A stretch of 64,000 nt of DNA from DMER64 sp049652385 (lineage in GTDB: Bacteria > Bacteroidota > Bacteroidia > Bacteroidales > UBA932). Below the pieces are notes generated by a model. It made no database searches, was not told where the DNA came from, and saw only the letters and a list, made by a program, of their open reading frames with translations. The stretch is from contig JBASDX010000006.1 in assembly GCA_049652385.1 (NCBI GenBank), forward strand, positions 1-64,000, in the 5' to 3' direction. Made by a program: the position numbers and the translations under genes. Shown piece by piece: positions 1 to 9,100 of this stretch (the first letter of the stretch is position 1; each line of letters opens with the position of its first letter).

Positions 1-143
1 CTTTTCCCAATGATGATGCTCTAAAAAAGTCTGTATATCTTGCTATTACTGAGATAGAGAAGAAATGGACCATGCCAATAAGGAACTGGGCTGTTGTTTT
101 AAATCAGTTTATTACTATTTTTGAAGAAAGGGTGCTGTTGTAA
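1..143 (+). CDS. IS256-family transposase, C-terminal end (partial)
   Basis: The reading frame open from the window edge to the TAA at 141-143 gives about 46 residues that read like the C-terminus of Mutator/IS256 transposases. Key pieces are KKWTMPIRNW and NQF followed by a short tail. This end of the family normally has a conserved Lys-Lys-Trp then an Asn-Trp pair, and both are present. The catalytic DDE core would lie to the left, outside the window. A likely terminal inverted repeat follows about 20 bases after the stop, so the right end of the element is probably complete here. Whether the transposase is intact cannot be judged from this window. Confidence 0.8.
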   Translation, partial: FPNDDALKKSVYLAITEIEKKWTMPIRNWAVVLNQFITIFEERVLL

Positions 144-163
144 TTATGAAGACTCAATTATCG

Positions 164-188
164 TTTACACAAAATTCTGGACAGTGCC
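164..188. mobile_element. Right terminal inverted repeat of the IS256-like element
   Basis: Read inward from position 188, the sequence begins GGCACTGTCCAGAATTTTGT, the kind of end expected just after an IS256-type transposase stop codon. The left end is outside the window, so the inverted repeat and the target duplication cannot be confirmed. The element ends only six bases from the stop codon of the neighbouring minus-strand PLD-like gene, so it inserted at the extreme 3' edge of the defence block without visibly truncating that protein. Confidence 0.55.
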
Positions 189-194
189 TAATTT

Positions 195-2828
195 TCAATC
201 AACTATCACCATACTCAGCAAAGTCAGTGGTGTATAGATATTGTCCCCAAAGTGACTGATAAATTCTTTCCTCTTCTTATCCCATATAAAACCCGGTCTG
301 GCTAATATATATTTATTATTCTCAGTTACTGACACGACAGTGCAATAACCTATATTTGCGACAGAAGAGTATATCATATTGCCTTCGCGAGCTTTTTTAG
401 AAAAATTTTTGCTCTCTATTCTTTCTAATACCTTTACAAAAGCAGGACATACATTTGTTTCAAAAAAACTAAATTGATCGTCCAATTTTCTTATAGGTTG
501 TTTTAATTCTTTAGTCTTCTTTTTTACGTCTTCAATTAACAAAGATATATCCTTGTCAATATCACGAATAGAAAATTCTCTGAAATAATGTAATGTGTTA
601 AATAATAATGATTTAAAATAATGGAATTCTTTTTCCAACCAATCTGTATTAATTATGCATGCGGTAGTTGTAATTACAGCATCGTGTTTTAATCGCTTGA
701 ATTCTTCTTGCCAATAAGCCGTGCTATATTTCTTGAATCCTCGCCTGGACACCAACAGTAGAAATGTTCCTACAATTCCCATACAATATGCCTTAACATT
801 CTTACCATCATAACTGCCTGATAGTTCTAGGTAGTTAAAATAACTTTGTTGTTCCAAGTCCTCTATTTTCTCTTTCTTCCCTCCATATATATTAATTAAT
901 TCTATTGCTATAAGATATTTTGCCAGGTCAGAAATAGTAATACTATAATCCTCTTCAGTATTTTCTATAAATAAGCTTTGTTGAAAATATTTGAATATCC
1001 TATCTAGATATCTTATTAAATATCCTCTATCGGATTTAAGAACTGCCAAAGAAAAACGTTCACTAACATTTTGCTGACTTTCATCTTTACCTTCCAAATG
1101 GCTTATATCTTCATTTTGTTCATCTGAGTTTATATCGTCTTCTATTACATCTATTTCTTTGTAAACGGTTTTAACCACGCTAAGTGCACGGAGTGATTTC
1201 GAGTAATGAAGAACGTTTTCTTTGATTCTCAAGTTCCTATTACTTTGATTATATAGAGATAAATCATAAGTTGCCGATGCGTTTGTATTTGCTTCCTCTT
1301 CATCTCTTTTTCTTCTCCCTGAAATCGAAAAAAATCCTCTTTCCATTTCGTCATCTAGTACATATCCAAGTAAAGATGGAATTATTCCTAGCTCATTATT
1401 TTCTATCAATTCACATATTTTCTCAAATTGTACATCTTGCAAATTTGGACGTGTCCTTGAAATAGTAAAAAAATCTGTTACAATTATCTTATTCGAAAGG
1501 ATTCCACCATCATTTTTATTAAATAATTGCACGTATTTCAAATCTTTTGCTTCATTACCAATACTTATTTCTATCTGGCTCTCTATAAGTTGAATTGTTT
1601 TGCTACTTAAAACACTACTACTGAAATCATATAGTATAGCCGTAGCCTCTTTGTCATAACTGCCTTCAAAAAAAAGATTTAATATACCCGTTTCCTTTTC
1701 TGCAAGCAACAGTTTAATCAAGAACCTGTTTCTCGTATTCATTGCATGCATAGAGATTGGACGTTCTCCTGACGAAAAGTCATTAAGTTGTTTTATGATG
1801 CTATCCTTAAAATTCAAACCTAATTTGTCCAGGATGTTTCCTTGTTCTGATTTAATAAATAAAGAAACTTCCGAATTTACATTGTCTGACAGACCTAATC
1901 CGGCTGAGGTTATGTTTGCACTACCGAATAAACAATACTCTTTATTACTATTGGTTTTAAAATGTAGTATTTTCGCATGTAGTTTGGAATAATGCTTCTC
2001 ACCAATTTTTCTGCATACTTCCAAATCTCTCCAAGCATAGAAAAGGAATCCTTTGCTATTAATCATTTCACTTGGTATAACACCCTCCTCATCAAGAAGG
2101 ACTTGGATTATAGCATTTGGGAAAGTATTCTTAATTTCTTCCAATGCTTTTCCATCTTTATCATAAAATGGAGATATTGACGTAACAACAGTGATATTCT
2201 CATGAAAAAGTCGTTGTTTCACTTCTTTCCATATGGTAGTTTTAACTGAATTGTATAAGAAAGCTACTTGCTCTTTTCCAACATCTGAAAATTGAAAATC
2301 TTCAACTTGCGGTAATTCTTCTATCCACTGAGCATTTCCAAGAATCCAGTCTGTTGTTTTTGTTTTTACAGTTCCTTTTGTGCCGGAACTTAATTTATAA
2401 ATATAATTCCATGCTGCAGAAAAAAGTTCGGCATTTGACTGTTCTCCTTTTCTATAGTGGAATGCGCCCCATATTTCATCATTATTTCCACAACCTGATT
2501 GAGTAAGATTCCCGGATCCAACAATGAGCAATCCTTCTTGATTCCCAAAAAAACACCAAATTTTAGGATGAAAAATTTTGCCCTCAAAAACAGGATAAAG
2601 AGAGTAGCCATCTGCCCATTCTCTTTCTTCCTCAATCATTTGTTCCAGCAATTCTGAATAGATATTGCCATCAACAAAGACATTAACATTTCTCACATCA
2701 CAAGCACGTAACGACCTTAATATTTTGTACTCAAAAAAATAAAAGTCGAAACTAAAAGTAGTGAGTATACAAGAATGGTATCGTTTTTTTCCTATCAGTG
2801 TTAATATGTTACTTCTTTTAATCTCCAC
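195..2828 (-). CDS. Two-HKD phospholipase-D-like protein, putative defence nuclease
   Basis: 877 aa. Two phospholipase-D-type catalytic motifs are visible. The first is H87-x-K89 followed by GSGN at 104-107, the second H284-x-K286 followed by GSAN at 302-305; each is the HxK(x)nGS[GA]N form used by PLD-superfamily phosphodiesterases and nucleases. About 550 further residues after the second motif are not recognised and include an acidic stretch. No signal peptide, so probably cytoplasmic. PLD-like proteins occur in several helicase-based defence systems (DrmC of DISARM, DpdK of Dpd), but I do not claim orthology. It overlaps the upstream 523-aa gene by 11 bases, implying co-translation. AT-rich, like its neighbours. 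An IS end lies just beyond its stop. Confidence 0.75.
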   Translation of the reverse strand: MEIKRSNILTLIGKKRYHSCILTTFSFDFYFFEYKILRSLRACDVRNVNVFVDGNIYSELLEQMIEEEREWADGYSLYPVFEGKIFHPKIWCFFGNQEGLLIVGSGNLTQSGCGNNDEIWGAFHYRKGEQSNAELFSAAWNYIYKLSSGTKGTVKTKTTDWILGNAQWIEELPQVEDFQFSDVGKEQVAFLYNSVKTTIWKEVKQRLFHENITVVTSISPFYDKDGKALEEIKNTFPNAIIQVLLDEEGVIPSEMINSKGFLFYAWRDLEVCRKIGEKHYSKLHAKILHFKTNSNKEYCLFGSANITSAGLGLSDNVNSEVSLFIKSEQGNILDKLGLNFKDSIIKQLNDFSSGERPISMHAMNTRNRFLIKLLLAEKETGILNLFFEGSYDKEATAILYDFSSSVLSSKTIQLIESQIEISIGNEAKDLKYVQLFNKNDGGILSNKIIVTDFFTISRTRPNLQDVQFEKICELIENNELGIIPSLLGYVLDDEMERGFFSISGRRKRDEEEANTNASATYDLSLYNQSNRNLRIKENVLHYSKSLRALSVVKTVYKEIDVIEDDINSDEQNEDISHLEGKDESQQNVSERFSLAVLKSDRGYLIRYLDRIFKYFQQSLFIENTEEDYSITISDLAKYLIAIELINIYGGKKEKIEDLEQQSYFNYLELSGSYDGKNVKAYCMGIVGTFLLLVSRRGFKKYSTAYWQEEFKRLKHDAVITTTACIINTDWLEKEFHYFKSLLFNTLHYFREFSIRDIDKDISLLIEDVKKKTKELKQPIRKLDDQFSFFETNVCPAFVKVLERIESKNFSKKAREGNMIYSSVANIGYCTVVSVTENNKYILARPGFIWDKKRKEFISHFGDNIYTPLTLLSMVIVD

Positions 2829-4389
2829 AATAAATAAGTAAGTTCATGTGCGTTTCTGTCAATCTATTATATTCGTCAATAACCTGTAAATCCACAAGTA
2901 AATTTTCCAGTGCTCTCATTCTTGGCGACGTCCATTGTGCTTCAAATATGTCAACCAGACGAATTATCTGATCCTCTATTATAAATTTATTAGTTGCCTC
3001 TGTTCCATTTCCCCTTTTTTCAATAGCAACCATATGATGACGATATAAAATTCTTTGATAAATGAAATAGGATACAAAGTCTTTAAGTTGAAGTTTTACA
3101 TGATTATCAATGGCACTTAATCCTTCAGTTACATCTCCGGATCTCATATATCTATTAGACTTAAAATAACTTTTTAAATCTTCTATATGTTCCTTATTGT
3201 TGTTATAAGTTATGAGAAGAAGTTCTATGCCACATTTTGCCCTTAATTGTGGTGAGTTTTTCCTGTTTCCACCTTTTTCAGCAACAGTTTCCTCTTCCTC
3301 TTTTAAAAAAAGGAATAACTCTTCAAGGGATATGGATTGCTCTACTTCAAATTCATTAACGATTAACGTTGAAAAATCATCAATAAATATTTGCAGGTAT
3401 TCTTCATGTTGAATAGACTCAAGGTATTCTAATGCACCTTGAAAAATTAAGGTACAAGCAAATTGCCAATACTCATTTAACCTATAGCAATACCAGCCAA
3501 TATCTGTATCATTTTTATTTGAAAACTTCCTTTTGTAACAGTTGTTCATATAAATTTTCCAGCCATATTCATTATCGTGGTCAACAGCCGAAGCAATCAA
3601 CGCCCTAATAGTATTTCTTCTATGAGATGGTTTATCTCCTTCATATAAAAAACCTGGATAATCTATATCACATAACATCTCCACATATAGTTCCCATTCT
3701 TTACTGTCTGTTGGTACTTTGTCAATGGAAAAATAATCAATCAACTTCTGTATTTCTTCATGTGACAACTTTCCTCTTTTTATACAATCATAAAACAGAG
3801 CCCTTACTTCTTCTGTTAACCCTGAGTCAAATGCTTGAGCAAGTCCTTTTCCCGATACCTTTTGATAAGGTTTGTCAATAACACTAAAAATAACCTCTCC
3901 TTTTTCATGCCTTGCTTCACCTACTAAAGACAATGCACTCATCGCTCCATAATAATATTGTCCAAAAGCGCCTGAAGAGTGTTTCCAGTACACCGCTTTA
4001 TTACTGCCGTCTTTGTCTGCTCCTGCCGCTAAATCATAAACGGTTGGATTTTCTTTTACTAAATTGGATGCAAATAAACTCCCAGTGATTTGAGTAACAT
4101 CCGGCCTTTTTGATTGCATTATGATTGCTATCATCAATTCTGCTCTTCTTATAAACCTATTTTGTTCAGCTCTATTCCCTTTCTTTTCTTTTTTAAAATA
4201 AAGATCTATAAGCCAGCAATAAAAGCCATAATATCGAATCTTATTGGTTAAATTTGTAACTCCTGGCAACAAAGTGGAATATATTGCCTCCGAAGCAACC
4301 TGTAATCTTAACGGATCAAGTCCTTTTATAAAGTTTACGCTATCTCCCCAAAACGGATATAATACATTTCCCTTCTGTAGTACTGCCAT
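2818..4389 (-). CDS. Uncharacterised 523-aa protein coupled to the PLD-like gene
   Basis: 523 aa, no family recognised with certainty. The N-terminus has a distinctive pattern: a PFWG motif, then GLDPL, then a block with LLPG and YYGFYCWL, reminiscent of unnamed proteins I associate with defence islands. No signal peptide or obvious catalytic motif. The start ATG lies just downstream (in the direction of transcription) of the leftover HIT-gene end at 4406-4450. The 3' end overlaps the PLD-like gene by 11 bases, so the two probably act as a pair. It could be a sensor or adaptor for the PLD enzyme; that is inference from gene order only. Confidence 0.6.
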   Translation of the reverse strand: MAVLQKGNVLYPFWGDSVNFIKGLDPLRLQVASEAIYSTLLPGVTNLTNKIRYYGFYCWLIDLYFKKEKKGNRAEQNRFIRRAELMIAIIMQSKRPDVTQITGSLFASNLVKENPTVYDLAAGADKDGSNKAVYWKHSSGAFGQYYYGAMSALSLVGEARHEKGEVIFSVIDKPYQKVSGKGLAQAFDSGLTEEVRALFYDCIKRGKLSHEEIQKLIDYFSIDKVPTDSKEWELYVEMLCDIDYPGFLYEGDKPSHRRNTIRALIASAVDHDNEYGWKIYMNNCYKRKFSNKNDTDIGWYCYRLNEYWQFACTLIFQGALEYLESIQHEEYLQIFIDDFSTLIVNEFEVEQSISLEELFLFLKEEEETVAEKGGNRKNSPQLRAKCGIELLLITYNNNKEHIEDLKSYFKSNRYMRSGDVTEGLSAIDNHVKLQLKDFVSYFIYQRILYRHHMVAIEKRGNGTEATNKFIIEDQIIRLVDIFEAQWTSPRMRALENLLVDLQVIDEYNRLTETHMNLLIYCGD

Positions 4390-4405
4390 AACACATTAAC
4401 ATTTT

Positions 4406-4450
4406 TCAATAATACTCCTTCCCGGGCACCACATGCCTGACATGATGTTC
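4406..4450 (-). pseudogene. Remnant of a HIT-family gene 3' end (second copy)
   Basis: On the minus strand this stretch reads VRHVVPGKEYY then TGA. The intact HIT gene at 14252-14635 ends VRHVMPGKGYY then TGA. Over these 12 codons 31 of 36 bases match, and three of the five differences also change or swap codons as expected for a diverged homologue. The similarity stops at about 4441, so only the gene tail is present. It lies between the 523-aa and 281-aa genes. It looks like a recombination or integration scar, a second attachment-like copy at the far side of the segment inserted behind the HIT gene. Confidence 0.75.
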
Positions 4451-4471
4451 AAGTATAATAGACTACCTTTA

Positions 4472-5317
4472 TTAGCAAAAATTTTTTATTTCTCTATAAT
4501 CGTTTTTATTCAAATGAAATAATAATACTTGTTTTGGGTAATCCTTTTCTCGGCTTCTCAACATCCTTAAAAACCCTTCATATGAGCCTCTTCCAAAAGG
4601 TGTAAAGCCAACCGTTTCTAATTTCCTTTCATTACACAAATTGAAAATATTATGAATCCCTAGTTTTGGAATAGTTATTACTTTAGGGATATTATCAAAA
4701 AAGTCCCTCTGCCCTTGATTAGAGAAAGACAACACACATACATCAAGTTTATCATAATAGTTCCAAATACTATCGTGAATAATTTTAAATGATATTTTTG
4801 GGTTAACATTAATTGTCATCTCCCTTTTATCATACCTAGTCATCTCCAAAACTTTAGCATGACCATGATGAAATTTATAATCTGAGAAAATAAAAGGATT
4901 TAAATACCTATCATCATCTTCTTTGATTTCTTTAATGGAGTAAGGTAAATCCATACTTACATTATAAAGAGAATTCTGATAATAATTCTTATTCATGATA
5001 TGAATATACTGGTCCTTAAATAAAGGCATAGCGTAACCCAAAAACATGTCCGAATTAATAGCATAAGTGCCACCGCCTTCATAAAGCCCTTCATTTAGAG
5101 ACACAAAATAGTCTATTCTCACATTCTCTTTTTGTAGGTACCTAATTGATTTAAGACAATCCATTCCGATACAAACTATTTTTCCTTCAGAGAATATGTG
5201 GTCAGAAAACCTTCTATTTCTCCTAAAACAATTGTCGATTAGATAAATTCGATCAAAATCAAGATTTTTATATTCTTCTTTAATTGGTCCTGATGCGAAA
5301 TAAGCTAATGTTTTCAT
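4472..5317 (-). CDS. Uncharacterised 281-aa protein coupled to the HEPN-like gene
   Basis: 281 aa, not recognised. The N-terminal 110 residues alternate hydrophobic strand-like segments (LAYFASGP, IYLIDNC, KIVCIGMD, YFVSLNEG) in a way that suggests a Rossmann-like alpha/beta fold, followed by a Gly-rich turn EGGGTY. No signal peptide and no membrane segment. Its ATG overlaps the stop of the HEPN-like gene by four bases (ATGA), a tight coupling usual for genes acting together. A cognate toxin-antitoxin or sensor-effector relationship with the HEPN-like protein is possible but unproven. The small distance to the HIT remnant marks it as the last gene of the inserted segment. Confidence 0.55.
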   Translation of the reverse strand: MKTLAYFASGPIKEEYKNLDFDRIYLIDNCFRRNRRFSDHIFSEGKIVCIGMDCLKSIRYLQKENVRIDYFVSLNEGLYEGGGTYAINSDMFLGYAMPLFKDQYIHIMNKNYYQNSLYNVSMDLPYSIKEIKEDDDRYLNPFIFSDYKFHHGHAKVLEMTRYDKREMTINVNPKISFKIIHDSIWNYYDKLDVCVLSFSNQGQRDFFDNIPKVITIPKLGIHNIFNLCNERKLETVGFTPFGRGSYEGFLRMLRSREKDYPKQVLLFHLNKNDYREIKNFC

Positions 5318-6033
5318 GCTACCAAGAGTTCTTTGATTGTCATACCATCCCAGTTTTCTTGAATAGGTTGAGCTAAATAGTTTGCTAGATGTCTTACAAA
5401 AAAACCTAATTCTAGCACGGTTAAGTCAATTATCGAGATTCTAGCATATTCTTTTGAATTTGATACTAAATAATAGTTAAGTGTTCTACCTTCTTGCTTG
5501 AACCCATAAGTAATGTCTAATGGAAATTCATCTTTGTTTTTTTTGATGTATTTCAAGATTTTATCTTCTGAGTGAAACAACTTAACCCGATTATTTTCTG
5601 TATCAGGAGAGTTTATAAAGCGGTATTCTTTTATAACTCCAGAATCATCTTTCAAAGTCGTGAATCCTGTTGATGGATAGTCACTATCAATTTGTACTTG
5701 TGTTGGATGACTAACTGAATTTCTGATTCTTCTAATAAAATTTTGCAAATTCTGTTCTTCCCTAAAAGTGTTTTTAACCCAACATTCATTTCTTAAACCC
5801 CAACCTGCAGATTCAAGATCTTTTCTAAAAACAGAATCTCTGCGTGTTGTTCTTGTCATTTCTCTTACATATTCGTTGCAAATTGTCATGAGGTTTTTCA
5901 ACGCAGCAAGATAAAGCGTAGCTTCAAATTTTTCTTCATTAATTTTAATTCTTTCATATTGTATCACAATTTTCCCTATCCTATAGGCAAAATCTGCATA
6001 TATTTGATTTCTAGGATCTCTGAAATATTCCAC
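5314..6033 (-). CDS. HEPN-like protein with R-x4-H motif, putative RNase effector
   Basis: 239 aa. The central helical region carries R104-NSVS-H109, matching the R-x4-6-H signature of HEPN-domain RNases, preceded by long amphipathic helices (residues about 10-60). The overall look recalls the pEK499_p136-type HEPN family; I give that as a likely match, not a certainty. HEPN proteins cut RNA in many toxin-antitoxin, CRISPR and abortive-infection systems. Here it is translationally coupled to the 281-aa gene and sits directly behind the helicase gene, separated by 133 bases that could hold an internal promoter. AT-rich. Refutable if structure prediction shows no four-helix HEPN fold around residues 20-120. 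Confidence 0.6.
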   Translation of the reverse strand: MEYFRDPRNQIYADFAYRIGKIVIQYERIKINEEKFEATLYLAALKNLMTICNEYVREMTRTTRRDSVFRKDLESAGWGLRNECWVKNTFREEQNLQNFIRRIRNSVSHPTQVQIDSDYPSTGFTTLKDDSGVIKEYRFINSPDTENNRVKLFHSEDKILKYIKKNKDEFPLDITYGFKQEGRTLNYYLVSNSKEYARISIIDLTVLELGFFVRHLANYLAQPIQENWDGMTIKELLVA

Positions 6034-6166
6034 GTCTGTATAATTTAAAAATTGTAGATAGTTGTTTATTTCTTATGTTAGTTGGAAATCAAATCAGATT
6101 ACGTTTATTTAGATACACCTTCATGCTTAATCTTCTTTCCCAACCAAATTAGTAATTCCAAATAAC

Positions 6167-9100
6167 TTAGTCTATTAGTTGCTTCAGAAAACCTAATGCT
6201 TTTTTTCTATCAAGGATTTCGTGTATCGCTTGATTTTCGTAACTACGCAAACATCTATAACATGAGGGGGAACATTCGCAAGTTTCTAGTAAGTATATGG
6301 CTCTTTTAATTACGGCTTCAAGTATCTTCTCACCTTCAATAGCAAAACGTCTTGAATGCCCTGCTCCACCTGGGACATCATCATAAATGATTACTTTATG
6401 TTCCTTCTTTCCATTTTTTCTTTTATTGCTTAAACAAGCTTTGATATCTCGTCTTTCAATATTTAACTCGTAGGCAAAGGCATTAAGAAGCACATACATT
6501 AAAGACAGCATAGTTGCATAGTCTGAAGTATCACAGTTAAAAGATATTTTTGCCACATCTGTTTTAAATTCGTGGTGTAGACTATATTTTTTAAGCGTAG
6601 TATTGGCACAATCTCCTTTTCCAAAAGGGTTCTTATGGCTTTTTGTATTCTTTTCAATTTTTGATGCTCCTATTCTATAATCCTCATACTCGGACAATTT
6701 ACCACCCTCATTGCTAGCAATAGAATACCCACACTCTGGACATACATAAAAGCAATCTCTCGATTTTACCACAAGAGAATCATTTGCTGTTGATTCAATT
6801 ACTATGCTTGCATTCTTGAATTTATATTCATATTCACAAATTTGTATGGCTGTGGTGTCGCCAATATAAATAGCCTCCGTCTTATATTTTCTTTCTTGAG
6901 AACTAAGCGGAACATTTTTCACTTCTTCTTCCGCTATAAATCCAGCTCGTGGCTCTATACTTTTATAAAAATCTCTAGCTATCAATATACTACCACACAT
7001 CGCACAAGGGATTCCATCTGAACTTACCGGTATTTTTGAGTAATTTATATTTCGGCAAGATGGACATTCTGAAAAATAAGCCGTTTGAAAATCGCTCATT
7101 TTTTTCTTATTTACTATGGGTTTTCTTATATATCTACTTGTGTATAGCCCGCCATCGGCAACTACCTCTGAAGAAGGTGCATACTCTGCAATAGCGACTG
7201 ACAAATCACGGCTCAAGTTTAACGATTTGAAATTTCTAGCTGTAATATTTTGCGACAACTCAACTGAATCTATAGGGAATCCATACTTAGGAAGTACATT
7301 TCCCCTAACCAGGTAATCAATCAAATCATTTTTTTGATATCTATTTAATTTATTTTTAAACAACAGGGCTGTTTTTTCATCTCTAGCACGTATAGACTTC
7401 TCATATTCTTTATTTAAATATTTTACATTTGTTTCATATTCTTTTACATTCTTCAATAATATCCCATCTTCTCCAACAAAGTCATCTAGCCATTGATAAC
7501 TATTAACATATTTGTCTTGAAGCTCCGCATTTGTATAAGGAACTGAATTTTTGATTAACAGCAGTAATTCTTCAGGGTGCGATTTAAGCCACTCAATAAA
7601 AACCAAATAACCTTTATCGTTGATAAAGGCCTTTGCATTATTAGCAGCGTAAAATTCCGGATTATCTCTAAAAAACATACTTAAAGCCATTGCGTAGACG
7701 TGGCGTTTTAAAATCTTCTCGTTTTCCAGAATAAAATTGGGGGGAGCAATCATTCCATCAATAAGTTCTTTTGGGTTGTCGAAAAAAGTAAAATCATGAG
7801 AACTCAACCTTGCAAAGGTTAAGGCAAATGCTGCTGCATCTACACTTCTACCTGCACGTCCTACTCTTTGTGCATAATTTGCTGCAAAAGGAGGAACATT
7901 TCTTAAAAAAACAGTTTCTAAATCTCCGACATCCACCCCCATTTCAAAAGTTGTGGAACATGAAAGTGCATTAATCTCTTTCCTTATAAATTGTTGTTGA
8001 TAATCAAGGGCGTCCTTTTTTGCAAGTTGTGCTGTATGTTCTTTTACAAACAAAGGTGTCATTTTATCACTTTTATATAACAATGCATAGTAATTATCTT
8101 TACAATAATCCTCAGAATTTAATCTCTTCAAATTACCGTCACAATTATTTTGAATACAATAATTACCAATATTGAATTGTGATACTTTTCCACATTTTTC
8201 ACATTTCCATAATACTGCATTTTCTCCTAACCTAATCTTAAAACTTTTTGCCTTTAAATAATACCCTTTTCCGTCTTCCGTATGAAGTTTAAACTTGTTA
8301 CTATCTGATGTTAAATATTCCCAATAATTGTTTAAAAATTTTATCGCCTCATCATCCTCTACTCCTAACACTCTTTTAGTCACAATTAGTTTATTAGAAT
8401 CAAAATATTTTATTTCTCCATTTTTTAATCTTCTTCTAGCCGGCAGAAAACCTTGTGAATTAGGAACCGTTTCGTCTTTTGATTTAGTTATTATTTTAGG
8501 GTAAGGCGTAAAAAATAAATACTCCCTATCATTCGCGTCAATATCAGATATTTTATCTGTCATAATTGCCGCAGTATGAACTATTTCAAAAACAAGAAAA
8601 TTTAAAAAGTTCTTTGCATCTTGTTCAGTAAGATTATAACTTTCTTGCATTACTTGAATAGTAGTCGTATCATTTCCTAAATACTCAAATGAAATTTTAC
8701 CTAAAGAAACAAGAGAAGTTCGTCTTCTGCTATTGAAAAGTTCATTCAAAACAGCTATCCAGGCATTTCGATTGTTCTCTACAGTTGACGTTTCCATATC
8801 ATCAGAGTTACTTTTACGAAATAAATTTAACCCCGAAAAATAGTTTTTGAGAATACTAACAAAGTCACTAAGACCTACGCCTTCTTTGTAATTTTCCTCT
8901 TCTTGAGTTGTTAAATTCCAAATTCCACGTCTTCGCAAAAATTCTTTATATGAGTCATTCAAAAAGCAAGCAAATTTTGCTGCCCCTTGGCGACTATCAG
9001 AAAAAATCAGAAACTGACTTCTTGTTTTAGATTTACTTATTTTCTTTTCTGCTTTTTGCAAAAATGGGTTAACTACTGATTGCTCATCATTTTCAATTTC

